Shown here: in pieces, positions 44,640 to 57,560 of the stretch
How positions within the stretch are numbered: the first letter of the stretch is position 1
How the letters are laid out: each line of letters opens with the position of its first letter
Source: Sipunculus nudus
Lineage: Eukaryota; Annelida; Sipuncula; Golfingiida; Sipunculidae
Assembly: GCA_026874595.1 (NCBI GenBank)
Contig: CM049312.1
Span: forward strand, 76,421,429 to 76,485,428
Length of the DNA: 64,000 nt
Direction of reading: 5' to 3'
The notes under the pieces: generated by a model
Seen by the model: the letters and a program-made list of their open reading frames with translations, nothing else
The model's database searches: none
Told to the model about the DNA's origin: nothing
Position numbers and translations under genes: made by a program

Positions 44640-45570
44640 TTAAATGTGAATGTAAAAAAAGATGATGATAATGCACAGATAATAATATTAATACACCAGT
44701 TGCTGCAGTATTAGGAGAATGAAGGCGGTTGCCCTTGAAGATTCATTATATAATAAGAGCAATAGCTTACAGGACTAAATTGCTTAAGATGACGCATAAT
44801 AGATTACCAAAGCAATTGTATAATAAATTATATCGCCTAGATGAAGCAGGAAAACAAAACTGGGCAACTAATATAAAGAAAGTATAATTTTCGCAAGGAT
44901 TCGGATATTTTTGGATTGAAAAATATGTAGGAAATGTTAAATTATTTATTTCAGTATTGAAACAGAGATTAAATGATTCTTTATTGCAAGATGGATGAGT
45001 AGTATATCTAATAATCGCCATTTCAGAACATACTCAACTTTTAAATTAACTTTAACACTGAAAAATATTTAACAGTAATACAAAATGTTAACTGTAGGAA
45101 AAGTCTTCAAACTAAGATGTTCATCACATAATTTAGAGGTAGAGAAAGGAAGGCATGCATAGTAATATACCATGCATGCATGGGATGAAAGGTTTTGTAA
45201 ATATTGTCTAAAATCTGGGAATAGCTGTTGTGGAAGATGAGCATCATTTTATCATGAAATGTCCTCTGTATACAGACTTGATATGTTTACTTATTTATTA
45301 TTAGTATTATTGTTATTATTATTGTTATTTCCCGTGACCTCTAAATGAAATGAAATATGTGATTACAAAATTTCTGCATGTGTTTAATTATTGCAATATG
45401 GGTTTTCACAAAACATTGTTTCAATGCATGTTATGCAAGTTCATGTTATGCTGTCACATTTTGTTATTGTCGAATTTTTATGATTCTGAACACATGCTCT
45501 TTGTGGCACTATGGACCTGAGGCCTTTTATTTCAGAATAAATGTCTATTCATTCATTCATTCATTATATA
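44640..45570 (+). mobile_element. 3' end of a non-LTR retrotransposon
   Basis: Broken frames read LPKQLYNKLYRLDEAG, FGYFWIEKYVGNVKLFI, and then CSSHNLEVEKGRH with HFIMKCPLY-type sequence (45,100-45,275), a tail common to RT-bearing proteins of marine invertebrates. The 3' end carries GCACTATGGACCTGAGGCCT, then AATAAATG and (ATTC)n at 45,546-45,566, a microsatellite tail expected of target-primed elements. Confidence 0.7.
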
Positions 45571-45571
45571 T

Positions 45572-45770
45572 ATAAGGGGCGGTTCCAGAATTTTACAAAA
45601 GGGCGGCGCAGGTACACGGAGAGTACCGAAGGCGAACAAAAATTGACCAAGGATCTTATGATATATTATCTTTTAAAATATAACTACAGTGTAGTAAGGA
45701 CAGTGGCGGATCCAGGAATTTTTTTTTTTTTCGGGGGGGGGGGGGGGGGCTTATATGATGTAGAGTGTTA
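45572..45770. mobile_element. hAT-like MITE remnants with G-run
   Basis: GGGGCGGTTCCAGAATTTTA at 45,577 and CAGTGGCGGATCCAGGAATT at 45,702, the latter followed by T12 and a run of about 15 G. The CAGxGGCGGATCC end is the same type as at 35,055. Confidence 0.5.
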
Positions 45771-46939
45771 CTGGCATCTATAATGTGTTCAAACCTAGAA
45801 TTTAGGGAGACAGAGTGGGGTTAGTGAGACGGGCTGCAGCTTCGAATTAAATCCTTAAGTTGTTGTACAATCCAGCATTCAACTCATGGAATGTATAACT
45901 ATAATATTTATAAGCTTTCAACTATACTTTTAGCTATACATCAGGGACCAAACTCACTAATTATATTAATGAATATTAGGAACACCATTTGAGTGATGTG
46001 CACAGATGTAGTAATGCTTATTTTTAAAGTCATGTTTTTCACTTGAATTTTGCAGCTAATTTAATCATTTCACAGAATAATTTGAAGTTATGATAACACT
46101 TTTTTCATGGCTGTGGACCTTTACATTTTTATAGTATAAGGCACGTTATCATAGTAAACAGTGATCGACACAGTTAAGAAAATGCAGATACTAACGAAGT
46201 ATATATAGTTGATATATACAATACTGTATGATTATAAAAATTACTAATATCTTATCTGATCTTAAACTTCAGTGAAATATTTTTTTTTAAAATAAATCAC
46301 AAAAGGCAGCCTTCGTACAGATGTAGAGGCAAACTTGTCCAAAACTTGAGCAGGAGTTGGCACGATGTACTTGGAGTAAAATTAATGTTTCTAGCCTTTC
46401 AGAGACTTACCCATGCGTGACTATAGTACAGCTACTGTCTAATGTTTTTTTTTATAGCTTCCATGTTTATTCTAATACACAGGTAAAGTTGTGTTAACCT
46501 CTGTGATCGTCTTTCTTAAGGGTTATTTAGCACTTTGTGACCATGTGTTCTGCATGTCACTGCTATACAGGTTTGGCACAATCTTCCCAGAGGGAAGGGA
46601 AGAAATGCTTTCTTCCTGGAAATGCAGTCACAACATACATGTCAATTTTGTTGTTCAATTTATATTTTGGCTTGTCATATCAGTGCAAATCCGAGGGATT
46701 GCTTTTACAACTTTTATTATGTAAAGGATGTACAAAACCCCCTCTGTGGGTTCGAGAAACCAACTAGGGTGTGATTGCAGGGCTCACTGGAGTAGTATTT
46801 ATAGTTGAGCTATTTTGATGAACTCATCTTGAGTCCACATAATTAAAGTGGGGTTGACTTTGGTTTGTTCAGTCTGTACAGTTTTTAGTTGAATATTAAA
46901 GGTCATCTCAACTAGAGTATGTACACACTCCAAGGGTGT

Positions 46940-46970
<31 letters not shown>

Positions 46971-48290
46971 GTACAGTAGGGTTAGCTTTAAGTTGAGTAC
47001 ATGTATTTATCATTCGAAATAGTTAAAATAATACTTCAAATTAAATTTGTTTTGTTAAGAATTTCCATACACTTGTATTTACACTTTTATTTATTTAATT
47101 TATCAAATTGACTCAATTAATTAATGTTAAAGAATAATTACAATGAGTAAATAATGAATAATTATTATACATAATTAAGTGATTCTCTGTTACATATATG
47201 TGTAGTTCATTAAAAGTTTGTTTAAAATATCAGAAGTTTCTTCCCTTACTTCCCTTTCTTCCCTTACTTCCTGGAAATTTCCGTATCTTCCCCCGGATGC
47301 ATGGAAAGGAATACCTAACTTCCCGGAAGAATGCCAACCCTGCTGCCATACACTGCAATGTTTACTGGCATGTAACATCCTGAGTGGCTTAATGAAACAA
47401 GTTGGGTCTAATCATTAACACATGCTCATCTAACAAAACACATATATATTGATAATAAGAGACAGTTTACCTTGAACCAAAACCTTTCTTTTTATTTTCA
47501 TTGGCTGGGTTGGAACTAGATACAGGGCGAAATAGTTTAGGCTGAATGTACTCCAGTTGTCAATCGTCAGAAATGTATTAACAGCTATACTTTGGGGCTG
47601 TAATCTTGCATCCTCACGACCTCCAATCTACTCTTGTGAAATTGCTATTAAGGCACATCGACCACTACCAGCTATAGGCCACAAATAAAAGTTAAAACCA
47701 ATCTCAATATCAATTTACAATTTTAAACTTTACATTTTCTTAAAATTATAGCGGTTCTCTAAAGTTCAAATAGTATATCAGTTGCAGTCACATATGCGGA
47801 ACAACTCTGCATTTTCATGATTATATAAATGTCAAATATAAACTTGTATCTAAACTAAACCCAACAGAATAATCCTGGCTTCTGGGTGTATATGTGCTGA
47901 AGCTGTTCAAGACTGTTTAATTGCTTACCTATATGTATGAAACTGCGATCACAGGCACTAAGTATTTACCTCGCTATCTCATATTATTTCACTTTAAATG
48001 GTAGCTTCGACAAGGGTTGCTCCATGTGTGTTAATTACACTAGTTTAAATCAAGTGTAGGAAGTACATTTCTCCTCTCATATATATACTGACTTAGGTTT
48101 TCGTGAATTTAAATATTTATAATAATTCATTCCCTTCTTCCCTATTTTGCGTTGTTATTGAGAACTATACGACAGAACATGTGAAAAAAATATGACGAAG
48201 GTACAAAAATAGATTGGGTGACAGTATGAGGTAGTAACCTGCTATATAAATCATTTAGCAAACCACTTAGTGGGCCGTCATGGGGTTCAA
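45771..48290. other. No supported gene
   Basis: AT-rich DNA. 46,940-46,972 is (AT)n. 47,235-47,360 has a CTTCC-rich stretch ending GCCAACCCTG, a possible hAT-type end. Short frames show no domains. Confidence 0.5.
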
Positions 48291-48379
48291 GAAGAGCATT
48301 CCGGCTTAGTTACTGTGTAAGGGTTAAGCATTCCACCGACTATATATATAGATACTCGTGGTGATAAGAAGGGTCTTAT

Positions 48380-48427
48380 AAAAAAAAAAGGGGGGGGGGG
48401 GCATGCTCCCCCTCTTAGATCTGCGCA

Positions 48428-48525
<98 letters not shown>

Positions 48526-48535
48526 CACCTTTTAT
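48380..48535. repeat. A-run, G-run and (AT)n microsatellite
   Basis: A9G10 at about 48,381-48,400 and (AT)n with TACATA interruptions at 48,427-48,527. On the minus strand GCGCAGATCTAAGAGGGGGA recalls the start of a G-run MITE. Confidence 0.8.
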
Positions 48536-48759
48536 TTTCTGTTTGACTTATTTCAAACATATTACAATTAAATATATGGTTTTTGACAAATAAGGCATTA
48601 TGTTTCCCGTATAGGTAATTCTAAACCAAGTTTAGATGTTTTATATTTCCCGGTTAACTCAGAAATAGATCCAAATTCTATAATTCTAATTATTAATATA
48701 TTTCATTTCCAATATATAATTTTTTTTCTCTGAATAGCAGGAATGTTAACTTTGACCAT

Positions 48760-49175
48760 CCTCCCTTGACAAAAAGTATGCGGGGACCCCTGCCCCCCCC
48801 CCTATATATACTGACGCCCCTGTTTAGTATGGAGCCATCAGTTTTGAAAATGTACAGATTTAATTGTGGTCTATATATATTATTCCCATTCATTATTTCA
48901 ATATTTTTTTACGATATTTGTTTTCTATGTTGGTGCTTATTTTCTAAGAGAATAGCCTCTGAATAACATGGTAGGCCCTGCCGTATTGAAAAACGGATGA
49001 TACGTAAATTTGCATTTGTATTTAGATTTGGGAGCCGGACCCAAGCCCTGTATGAGAAGAAATAAACTTTTTTAGCGTTTCAACTTCTGAACCAGAGGAC
49101 CTTTTATTTAGGCTTTCTTTTAGTAATCCTGGCTTGGATTCTCCCCTTTCCAAAATCCTGGTTCCGCCGCTGGTA
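48760..49175 (-). mobile_element. hAT-like MITE end remnants
   Basis: Complement of 48,780-48,822 reads CAGGGGCGTCAGTATATATA plus a G-run; complement of 49,150-49,172 reads CAGCGGCGGAACCAGGATTT. Both match the CAGxGGCGG terminal type, one facing each side of ordinary AT-rich DNA. Confidence 0.4.
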
Positions 49176-49479
49176 GGGGTCACTAGTAAACAACAGGGCT
49201 ATGGGTTCGACCATAAAACCATGTTAAGCGAACGACAGCATGCTGTGACAATCGATAAACAAGGCAAGACATTTCAATTACCAAGGCAACCGAGAGGTTT
49301 TTTTTTACCCAACTAGAAATGCATAGTGGATAACCAAGCGTGGGTTTTGCTTCTACCAAGTTCTAGATAATGCTTTAACAGCCTTGGTGTGAATACAAAC
49401 TTTGCCTATGACGATTAAACTAACAGATTTGTTAGATCAAAATAGATAATTTATGATGTCCCGTCGCGTGATACGCCTT

Positions 49480-50325
49480 GTGTGACCGCATTCCTCTCAA
49501 ATGTGCCCCCCCCCCCCCCCCCCCCCGGTGCCTGACGTCATCAATGTGGCTACCATAACAAAGTATGGTTACCGTGCTGAAACAGATGCCAGTAAAAACC
49601 TCACGCTATGGCGTAGAGCATGAATATGCATAAGTACCATTGTGGGGCTCTTTTGGGAAATTTTGCTTACCTGTAATCACGTCCAAGGTTTCGCTTAAAT
49701 AATAGGAACTTCTCTTCTCTGGATAGATGTAAATGTTATATAATTATTTTAAAATTAATTACAATGATGTGTCTGCGGTATACCAGTTTATATGTAGGCC
49801 AGTATAATTCGGGAAAAAAATCACCTGAAAGTTAACTCGAGCTCGGATAATAACCTAATATAAAAATTATTTTTACGGAGTTATATTTGAGAGTATACTA
49901 ATTATTTAAACGTAAAGTTGATATTTGTTATTAGTAGACATATAAATATAGAAGGCTCTCTAGGCTGTAGCTGTAATAATTAATTAATTATCATTATCAT
50001 TATTATTTGTGGTTACATGCACTTAAATAACTAACATCAGTATATGAACACGCATTTTCTCACTCAAGATGGAGAGGTTAAATAAATTAATATTTCACGA
50101 AAACCATTACATGAAATGGAAATTTATGATAATTAAAAGACGTTTCCAGGATCTCGGAATAACCCATAAGTGCCTCAAGTAGTTACACACCTGTCCGTCA
50201 GATGTCGCCGTGTTACACCCTTAGCTTGTTTACTGGATTGCGTTTAGGGCCGTGTCACCCGCCGGAACCTGAACCAGTGAAGGTTTGAAGCGACCAAAAA
50301 ATATCTCCTGAGCTCGGTAAGTGAG
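49480..50325. promoter_or_regulatory. Possible promoter / first-exon region
   Basis: The patch is less AT-rich and has a CRE palindrome TGACGTCA (about 49,532). It has a minus-strand donor CAG|GTAAGC (complement of 49,667-49,674) and a plus-strand donor CTCG|GTAAGTGAG with intron start at 50,317. The 150 bp before the plus donor (GTCACCCGCCGGAACCTGAA and context) look like a 5' UTR, not coding. Divergent first exons are one reading. No transcript evidence is available here. Confidence 0.25.
49506..49526. repeat. C21 homopolymer
   Basis: Twenty-one consecutive C, followed within 10 bp by TGACGTCA. Confidence 0.9.
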
Positions 50326-51071
50326 ACAAATACACGACACAAATATTGAGTCAATTAATCCTTAAATCATAATTATCCTACTATAATGCCATTTGTACGT
50401 TGTGACAGAGATTTGACCTGCGTTTTCCCAACATCCGCGTGACTCGGTGAAAGTGACAGGCCGGGACACCTGCACAGATGAATTGTTTATTTTGGAGGAT
50501 TGGCGAAATCGAGTGGTTATAACGAATCCTGAAACGATGAGTTAAATACTCCGGGATTGTCTAGAACACCATGGAATAAATGGTTTTACGCTGTTCAGCA
50601 TATCTCCGATCTGATATATGTCTTGATTTCACAGAAACGCATGATGACTTAATTTTATTTTTAAGGCATAGAGACTAGTTGAAACAGACTTGTACGGCTT
50701 AGATAATGTAACATTTTGTTACATAATGTTAAATGGTACAGGAGTTATGTCCTGGAATTTAGGTGGAGCTTTCCAAGTGTGTTTGACTCCCTGAATTCTG
50801 TTAACAGACCCGGAGGAAAACACTACAGACACTGTCACCCACTGAAATTATAATTAACCCCAAACCATTTTGAATGATATTATGTGTGTAGATTTGGAGA
50901 AGTCAGCCGAGGTATAAGCAATAAATGTTTGGGGGGGGGTCTTTGGGTTTGTGAGATTCCAAGCCCAATCTGATTTGTTTAGTTGCACACCACACAGAAT
51001 AGTGCCTACAAGATTACAAATCTGCTGTCAGGGATTGTGGATATATAAGTATATAAATCTAATATACCAAT

Positions 51072-51130
<59 letters not shown>

Positions 51131-51401
51131 TATATCTCACAACTTAAATGCATGGGAATCCAGTTGAGTTCAGAAATTTACTAGTTGAGATGGGAATTCC
51201 CAAGTTATTATTAGTGTAGATTTAAGACATTTACCTCATTCTCTTAAAGGGACATAATCAGGAGCAATATTATGCCTATTCTTTCACACTGTCAGTTCAG
51301 TTTTACTTTATAGAAAAGTTCTCCCAGCATAACTATCTCAACACACAGTCTCAGTTCATCCCATATGGCTGATTAATACCTTGTTATGATTCTGCGTGTT
51401 G
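50326..51401. other. No supported gene; (AT)n at 51,076-51,125
   Basis: Intron-like or intergenic DNA with an AT microsatellite. Nothing else seen. Confidence 0.5.
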
Positions 51402-53047
51402 CAGGGTTGGGGCCAATTACATTGAAAAGTAATCATTACAATTACAATTACTTCCAAAAATCTCAATTACAATAACAAATTACTTAAAATATACAAAGTA
51501 ATGATTAAGTTACAATTACTTTTGAAAAGTAATTACTTACTTTCAATTACTTTATAAAAAAAAATAATATACAGAGGCATAGTTCATGTAAAGTATCATT
51601 CATGTTAGAAAGGCCAGCTGATCAAATTTATAAAAGGAAAAACTGCCAAAAAAAATATTTCCAGTATTGTGATATATATTAAAGTGCACAATAGCTATAC
51701 TATAATGATAATATATATCATTGCCTAATGTTAGAATTTACACTTTTCTCTGATGGAAAGGCAAAACTGGCTATCATCATCATATATGAACATTGCATGT
51801 ATTGTTTATAGTATCAGGCATAGAAACATTTGCTGAATTAGTGTTTTGACACAAAATAGAAATATATGGAAGCACATGTGGGTAAACTATATTTTAAACA
51901 TATTATCTTAAAGTCATTTGTGCAAATAATTTTCATCTAATATTCTTTTATCACATATTATCCTTTATCAGACAAAATGTCTTGCTTCGTGATAACACTG
52001 GCATGTGCCGATTAGAGCACATGTGGAAATAATGGTTGGTACAAACCTTTGATGATTGAAAAACATTTAAGCCACTACCTCAATCCTATACAGTTATCCT
52101 ACATATTAATCAACTCGTACATCTAAAATTCTTCACTATCAATGCTGATTAAAGTTAAATGTCATAAATACTGGAATTTTAAATACAATGTGATTTCACT
52201 AAGCTGATTGTTGCAAACATTTCACGTTGAATATTCATGCTGAATATATAATATATTACAATTCGATGCAATGAATTTATTTATAGGAAAAGTTATTGAA
52301 AATCCAGTGCATTTGCTATGGTTAACTTCTTATGTATGACAGGTTGTAAAACCAGTATGCACTGCCCAGAGTCTCAGGGCACAGGAAACAGTGGAGACTT
52401 GTTCAGATACTATAGCCAGCCCTGCTTTCTTGATACCTATCTCTATTTACTTCATGGACTATTGAGTTGAGGTAATTCTGATATCAGCCTTCCTAGATCA
52501 TTAGCCTCTTTTGTGACTCTCTCAGTGTCAGCTAATTAGCAGATAAACACTTATGTAATCAGATCAGTAAGAGTGTGTTCCAGCCTCCATTTCAGCGAAA
52601 GTGTGATATGTAGCAGGCCCGACTTGTTGTAGTGTAGCTCTGGACAGGTGTACATTATAGAAGCTTTTAACTTCATCTACATAGCAGTTTAGGCATTTGC
52701 AAAAAAAGGCCAGTATAACTTTTAAGGCATACTAAATATCATGAATATTACATACATGGGTACTATTTATTCAATAATCATAGCTTACAATCCTTACCCA
52801 AGAGTGTTTTTATAAACAGTGTAAAGGAATGAGGTTATAAGATACGGTGCTCTGTCATGAATTTAGAAAGTAATTGGAAAGTAAATAAAAAGTAATTGAA
52901 ATTAAATCTATTTTTACCTTTGTAATCATTACAATTACAATTACTTGTAATTGAATTTTGTTCAATTACAAATTACACTCAATTACTTGAAAAATTGTAA
53001 TTAATTACAGGTAATTACAATTACAAATTACAATTACCCCAACCCTG
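51402..53047. mobile_element. Non-autonomous hAT-type element, 1.65 kb
   Basis: Ends CAGGGTTGGGG (51,402) and CCCCAACCCTG (to 53,047) are perfect inverted repeats beginning CAGGG, as in hAT elements. Flanking octamers GCGTGTTG and ACATGTTT agree at 5 of 8 positions, as an aged 8-bp duplication might. Subterminal 130-190 bp on each side are built of AATTACAATTAC and AGTAATTAC words in inverted orientation. The 1.25-kb centre has no transposase frame. Mobility would have needed a transposase supplied elsewhere. Confidence 0.85.
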
Positions 53048-54655
53048 ACATGTTTTTTGTTTACCAAAACAAGGCCACGTGACCAGAGGTCAGATTATGA
53101 GGAGCAACACACGTTTCAGCCAGCGGGAACATGTTTACATTTTTTTTGGCAAAGTCAGCCAGAGTATCTCATGTTGATACGTGATGTGGCTCTGCGCTGC
53201 ACATGGCCCAACACGCTGTGTTTATTTGACACCTGCGATCGGGCCTGGTCCACTGTTCTCAACACTTGTTTACAGGAGCAGGCAAAGTTTCAAGGCAATA
53301 ATTTGGCAGGTACAGATTTATTTTAAAGGGAAGAAGCTATTTTTCGTGTTAATTCAACATGCTTTATAGATGATTTGGCCCCCTTTAAATATATCAACAA
53401 TTTACTATTAATAAGTCATGCTAGTCTGAGTCAAGCATCAGGTTCACAATACAGGCACACCACATGAGCTCGGGACATTGAGCCTGCCATACTAGCCATA
53501 AATGGTGTGACTCGTAGCTCGACAAGTTGCAGAACATACTTCTTCTATGACATGTCACTAATCATTAACAGTCCATACACACTTTGACATGTTCTGTGAC
53601 ATGTCCTGCAAAACTATGATAAAACTACAGGATTCCTCCATTATTCTGCTTAACTTTATATTTATCAATTAATACATGTGCGTGTGAGGAAAAAGTTATT
53701 TTGGACATATATATTGTCTTGTTTCTCTTTAATAATATAAATCCATAATAAACATAGGCATGGATATTTTGAAACATTAAAACGCTTTCTTCTGAGTTTC
53801 ATGTTGACCACACAAAACACATGGGTACCTCCTTGGACACGGTGAACCATGGACGGTCACATGATCACAGGATAACATGATCAATCATATTCGTTGGCTG
53901 TTAACCTGACCTGGGCCTGATGTTGTGTGACAAGTCGCAGGAAAAAAGTTTCTACTTCTGCAACTTGTCATGCGAATCAAAATACATGTGACAACACTTC
54001 ACACACAGTGTGACATGTCACAGAACAAGCTTTTTCTGAGAAATGTCACGTGACAAGTTCCATGTATGGTAGCCTTAACTATTTACCTGAATGAGAGAAA
54101 AGAGTAGATTTGTGAATATTTTTCAATTATTGCATTTACTACAAATGCATGAAACTATCCCACTATAAGTGAAACACATTTGTAATAATTTTTAAAAGAA
54201 AAATGTAGTTGAATCATCAAGATTTTCTGAAGTAAACTAGTGTATGGCAGGCCATTCCAAGTCAAATGGTTGACTTCAGGATATCCCAGTGTCAGTAGTG
54301 TACATTGAAACATTCCCAAGTCAACTAGTTGAGATATGGCTTGGGGAATTCCCATTCCAGCTACTGACTCAGTTCCTAACTCAACTGTATTCAAATGTAC
54401 ACTGTGACTTACATAATTGAAGATTTTAGAATATACATGAAGTTGCCATTGAAACATAATGGAATGCAGTTTTTTCAAGGCAAATTACATACACATAAAT
54501 GTAATTAACTTGTGATGCAGACCAAATGAAGTAAATAAAATCTGGTAAGCAAGTGTATGTATAGTGTGAGCAGAAGCCCTTTTCCTGAATTGTTACAGAT
54601 TGTGACATTAGTGGAATTTCCCTTCAAGTTACAGTCCTTCTGCATTGGCTTATTT
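53048..54655. other. No supported gene; possible MITE at 53.49-54.07 kb
   Basis: 53,057-53,326 is GC-raised and open on the plus strand but shows no domain. 53,486-54,073 has CCATA-type ends and several TGACATGTCAC/GTCACGTGACA words in both orientations, suggesting a decayed inverted-repeat element. Confidence 0.4.
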
Positions 54656-54661
54656 AGTGCC

Positions 54662-55206
54662 ATGTTTTTATACACCCGTCATATGAAGGGAGTATTATGG
54701 TATACCCACCATCTGTCTGTCCGTCTGTTAATTTTTAAGTGTCAGGGCAATAACTTGCTGGGACTTTGATGGATTTTCACGAAACTCACCATAACAACTA
54801 ACCACTGGATTATCTTGCCCGATTTCAATTATGGGCAACATCCATGCATATTTAATAAGGTCATGGGTCACTAGGCTACCTTGTGGTGTCGCCATGATAA
54901 CTTACTAAGAATGTGAAGGATTTAGTTAAAACTCATCAGAAATGTTAATCAGTAAAATATCTAGCCTAAGTTTGATTTCTGGCAAAATCCATGCATGTTT
55001 AATGAGGTCAGTGGTCACTGCTCTTTGGAGGCATCTTGGTGACTTACCAAAATCCTATGGATTTTCATGAAACTCATTTATCCATTTTTACCAATAGAGT
55101 TTCTCACATAAATTACCTTCTCATAAAAATTCATGCATATTTAATGAGGTCAGAGGCCACCAGTGCACAACGGGTTTATTATGCACGTTTGGGGTGCTCT
55201 TGTTGT
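54662..55206 (+). mobile_element. Pearl-like tandem-repeat element, about 145-bp units (family R145)
   Basis: It starts TACACCCGTCATATGAAGGG, with CTGTCTGTCCGTCTGTT after it. Three diverged units carry CATGCATATTTAATAAGGTC-type blocks (54,843; 54,991; 55,133) and ATGGATTTTCATGAAACTCA-type blocks (54,769; 55,058). It ends near TTATTATGCACGTTTGGGGT and GCTCTTGTTG. Confidence 0.7.
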
Positions 55207-55804
55207 AGATATGTTTTATGCTGAAACCAGAATGATGTGAAAAGGAAGATTTACCAGTTCCTTGTTGGCTAATTAGAGTACTGTGCATAAATATTTACAA
55301 AGATTTATTAACATGTCAGGCCATGAATGTTTTGAGATACAACTTACATTTTTGGGCTTTAGAGAATCAGTGCAAACCAAACAACCTTTTTATTTTAAGT
55401 CTGTGTTTTCAACATATGGCATCCAGACTTATCTTATTATGTATCAAAACATGTTGGAGAGGCAATGGGAAGGAGAGAAAAAGGGCAGTTGGATCAAAAC
55501 TAGACACTTCAGTTGACTACATACTTTAGTTGCTTTTTTGTTTGTTAGGAGTTCAAATTCAGAATTTCACAAAAGAAAAGTTATCACAAAAATGAAAACT
55601 TTGAGAATAAGAGGTCCCAATGTCAAGGCAAGTTGAAGGGAAAAGATTAATATTATGAATGATATTGATCATTGTTCCCTGGGGTCCCCATGTAATTCTG
55701 AAAAATTAAGGCACATATGTTGTGATATTATTAATTCAAATAATGAGGATTATACTGTGTGTAAGATTTTCATATGGTGAGATTGTGAAAATTTAACCCT
55801 AGTT

Positions 55805-56095
55805 AATGGGAAGGCCATGGCCCAACAGCCTTGTATAACTCACAAACAAGTGTGCCTTTGGGGTTCCATGGTGGTATAACCAAGCAATGAGGATAATGAC
55901 AGACCCATGACCCACATTTGCAGTAGTCACAAGGCATGGTTTACACCATGATATAAATTTTATATAATATATAAAACAAGAGTGTGTGCCACTACCCTGT
56001 TAAGTAGTCTGAAACCAGAATGGAATTCTGCAAATGTACATACTTAGTTAAGCTAACATAAAAAAAAAACTGGAGCTGGTTGTTGACAAAAAATA
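55805..56095 (+). mobile_element. SINE family S1, 5'-truncated
   Basis: GGGAAGGCCATGGCCCAACA, CTCACAAACAAGTGTGCC, and GGAATTCTGCAAATGTACAT with AGTTAAGCTAACAT align in order with 31,703-31,965. The tRNA-like head is absent. Confidence 0.85.
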
Positions 56096-56839
56096 TCCCA
56101 GATAAATCAGTAGTATCTGGATCATTTCACCATACCTGATCCATACAGTCGTCATACGCTGGATAAGTAACTGTTGTCAGTAGCCCTGACATGAATGGTT
56201 AAAAATAGTGATAATAAATCACAAGTTTAAATAACACTAGAATAAATTAGGTTAAGACCCTTCAGACTTGACTGTATAATTTATATTAGGAATGATTTAC
56301 CTTCGGATAAGAGACACTTAATGTGCTGTATGGGAGAGAGGTTTGACTTTGGTCAGATACTCAAGAATACAGATAAAACCCTCAAAGCATTCTCCCACAG
56401 GAGGCGTGGTTGTGTTGTAAAGTGTCAGGTACCTAATCGACACGTACCAGGTCATCAAGTGCAGGCCTATCTCTTTTAGATGAAAGTTTCATTTTAATTG
56501 TTAGCGGCGGAGCGTGTCAATTAGACAAGTCCTGTGTTCAAAGCTCACCAAAACTACATGGCAAGGCAAATGTTGATATCTTAATAGATCCGTTAGAGAT
56601 ATTTTCAGATGACTAATTTTTGACACTAAAAGTCAGAAGGCGCATTGCCTCTGCCTGGAAAATTTGGTAGATATGATCATTCTCGTCTGACTTCTCTTCT
56701 GTTAAGTTTAGCTCAAATTGGTTTGTGCAAATAATCTCAAAAAGTTACAAGAGGATCATCAATGCTAGGTACCCTGTACTCTTTTTTGGTATGGAAGGCC
56801 TCATAGTCACAATACAATGAAAAGATATTCATTTTCCTA

Positions 56840-57090
56840 TAGATGGGAGGGGTGGTATTATGGTATGGGCTTCTTCCATCTGTCTTTTAATCTTTGGCAT
56901 CACTTAGATAACTCATCAGAATTTCATGGATTTTCATGAAAATATATATATTCATATTTATTAACTGATAGGCGTCTTAGCAGAGTTTGATTGTCAGCAA
57001 AGTCTGGCATATTTACTGAGTTCAGATGTCACTTGACTTCTCTGAAGTGGCATCAAGACAAATTACCAAACACTTTCGGAAAATTTAAGA
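56840..57090 (+). mobile_element. R145 pearl-like element, partial copy
   Basis: GATGGGAGGGGTGGTATTAT, CATCTGTCTTTTAATC and ATGGATTTTCATGAAA, followed by TTTACTGAGTTCAGATGTCA, correspond to the start and first unit of the 54.66-kb copy. Confidence 0.6.
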
Positions 57091-57095
57091 CTTAA

Positions 57096-57560
57096 AGCTG
57101 CCCAATCACCCACCTTTTGAAAAAAAGAAAGTATCTGATTTCTGGCTTATTCTGTGCATGATTTAATGACCTTTGGGTAATTTATTTTGTGTAAAGTTCT
57201 TATAAGGCCTTCACAAAGAATGTGTGAACTTGTTTATCAACAATATGTTTGTAAACATAGCAATGTTGACAAACCGGAAAAACATGTAACCTAAGGTGAT
57301 AGGTTGCATATATGCAGCGGTAGAAAGGTCACTTGTTGCCAAATGCCATTTGCAAAGATCTGGCTTATCTTACTTGCTGCCAGATGCCCTTGTTAAATTT
57401 GTTTTGATTATTTTGGCCGGCCCCCACATATTATGAAAATGTTGATATGTACAAAACAAGCAGCCTGTGTGTGGGGTTATCCATGTTTTGTGGCCTATTT
57501 TTAAGAAAACTCCAAGGGATTAGCTTTAGTTTATAAAGGTCAGATAGGTGATTGGGCCCC
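57096..57560. mobile_element. TTAA-flanked MITE, 465 bp
   Basis: TTAA at 57,092-57,095 and at 57,561-57,564. Ends AGCTGCCCAATCACC and GGTGATTGGGCCCC are inverted repeats. TTAA target duplication is the mark of piggyBac-type transposition. No transposase frame. A likely second copy starts at 1,187. Confidence 0.75.

Noticed and set aside
53057-53326. 89-codon plus-strand frame in GC-raised DNA
   Set aside because: No recognisable domain, no splice context, and next to a hAT-type element.
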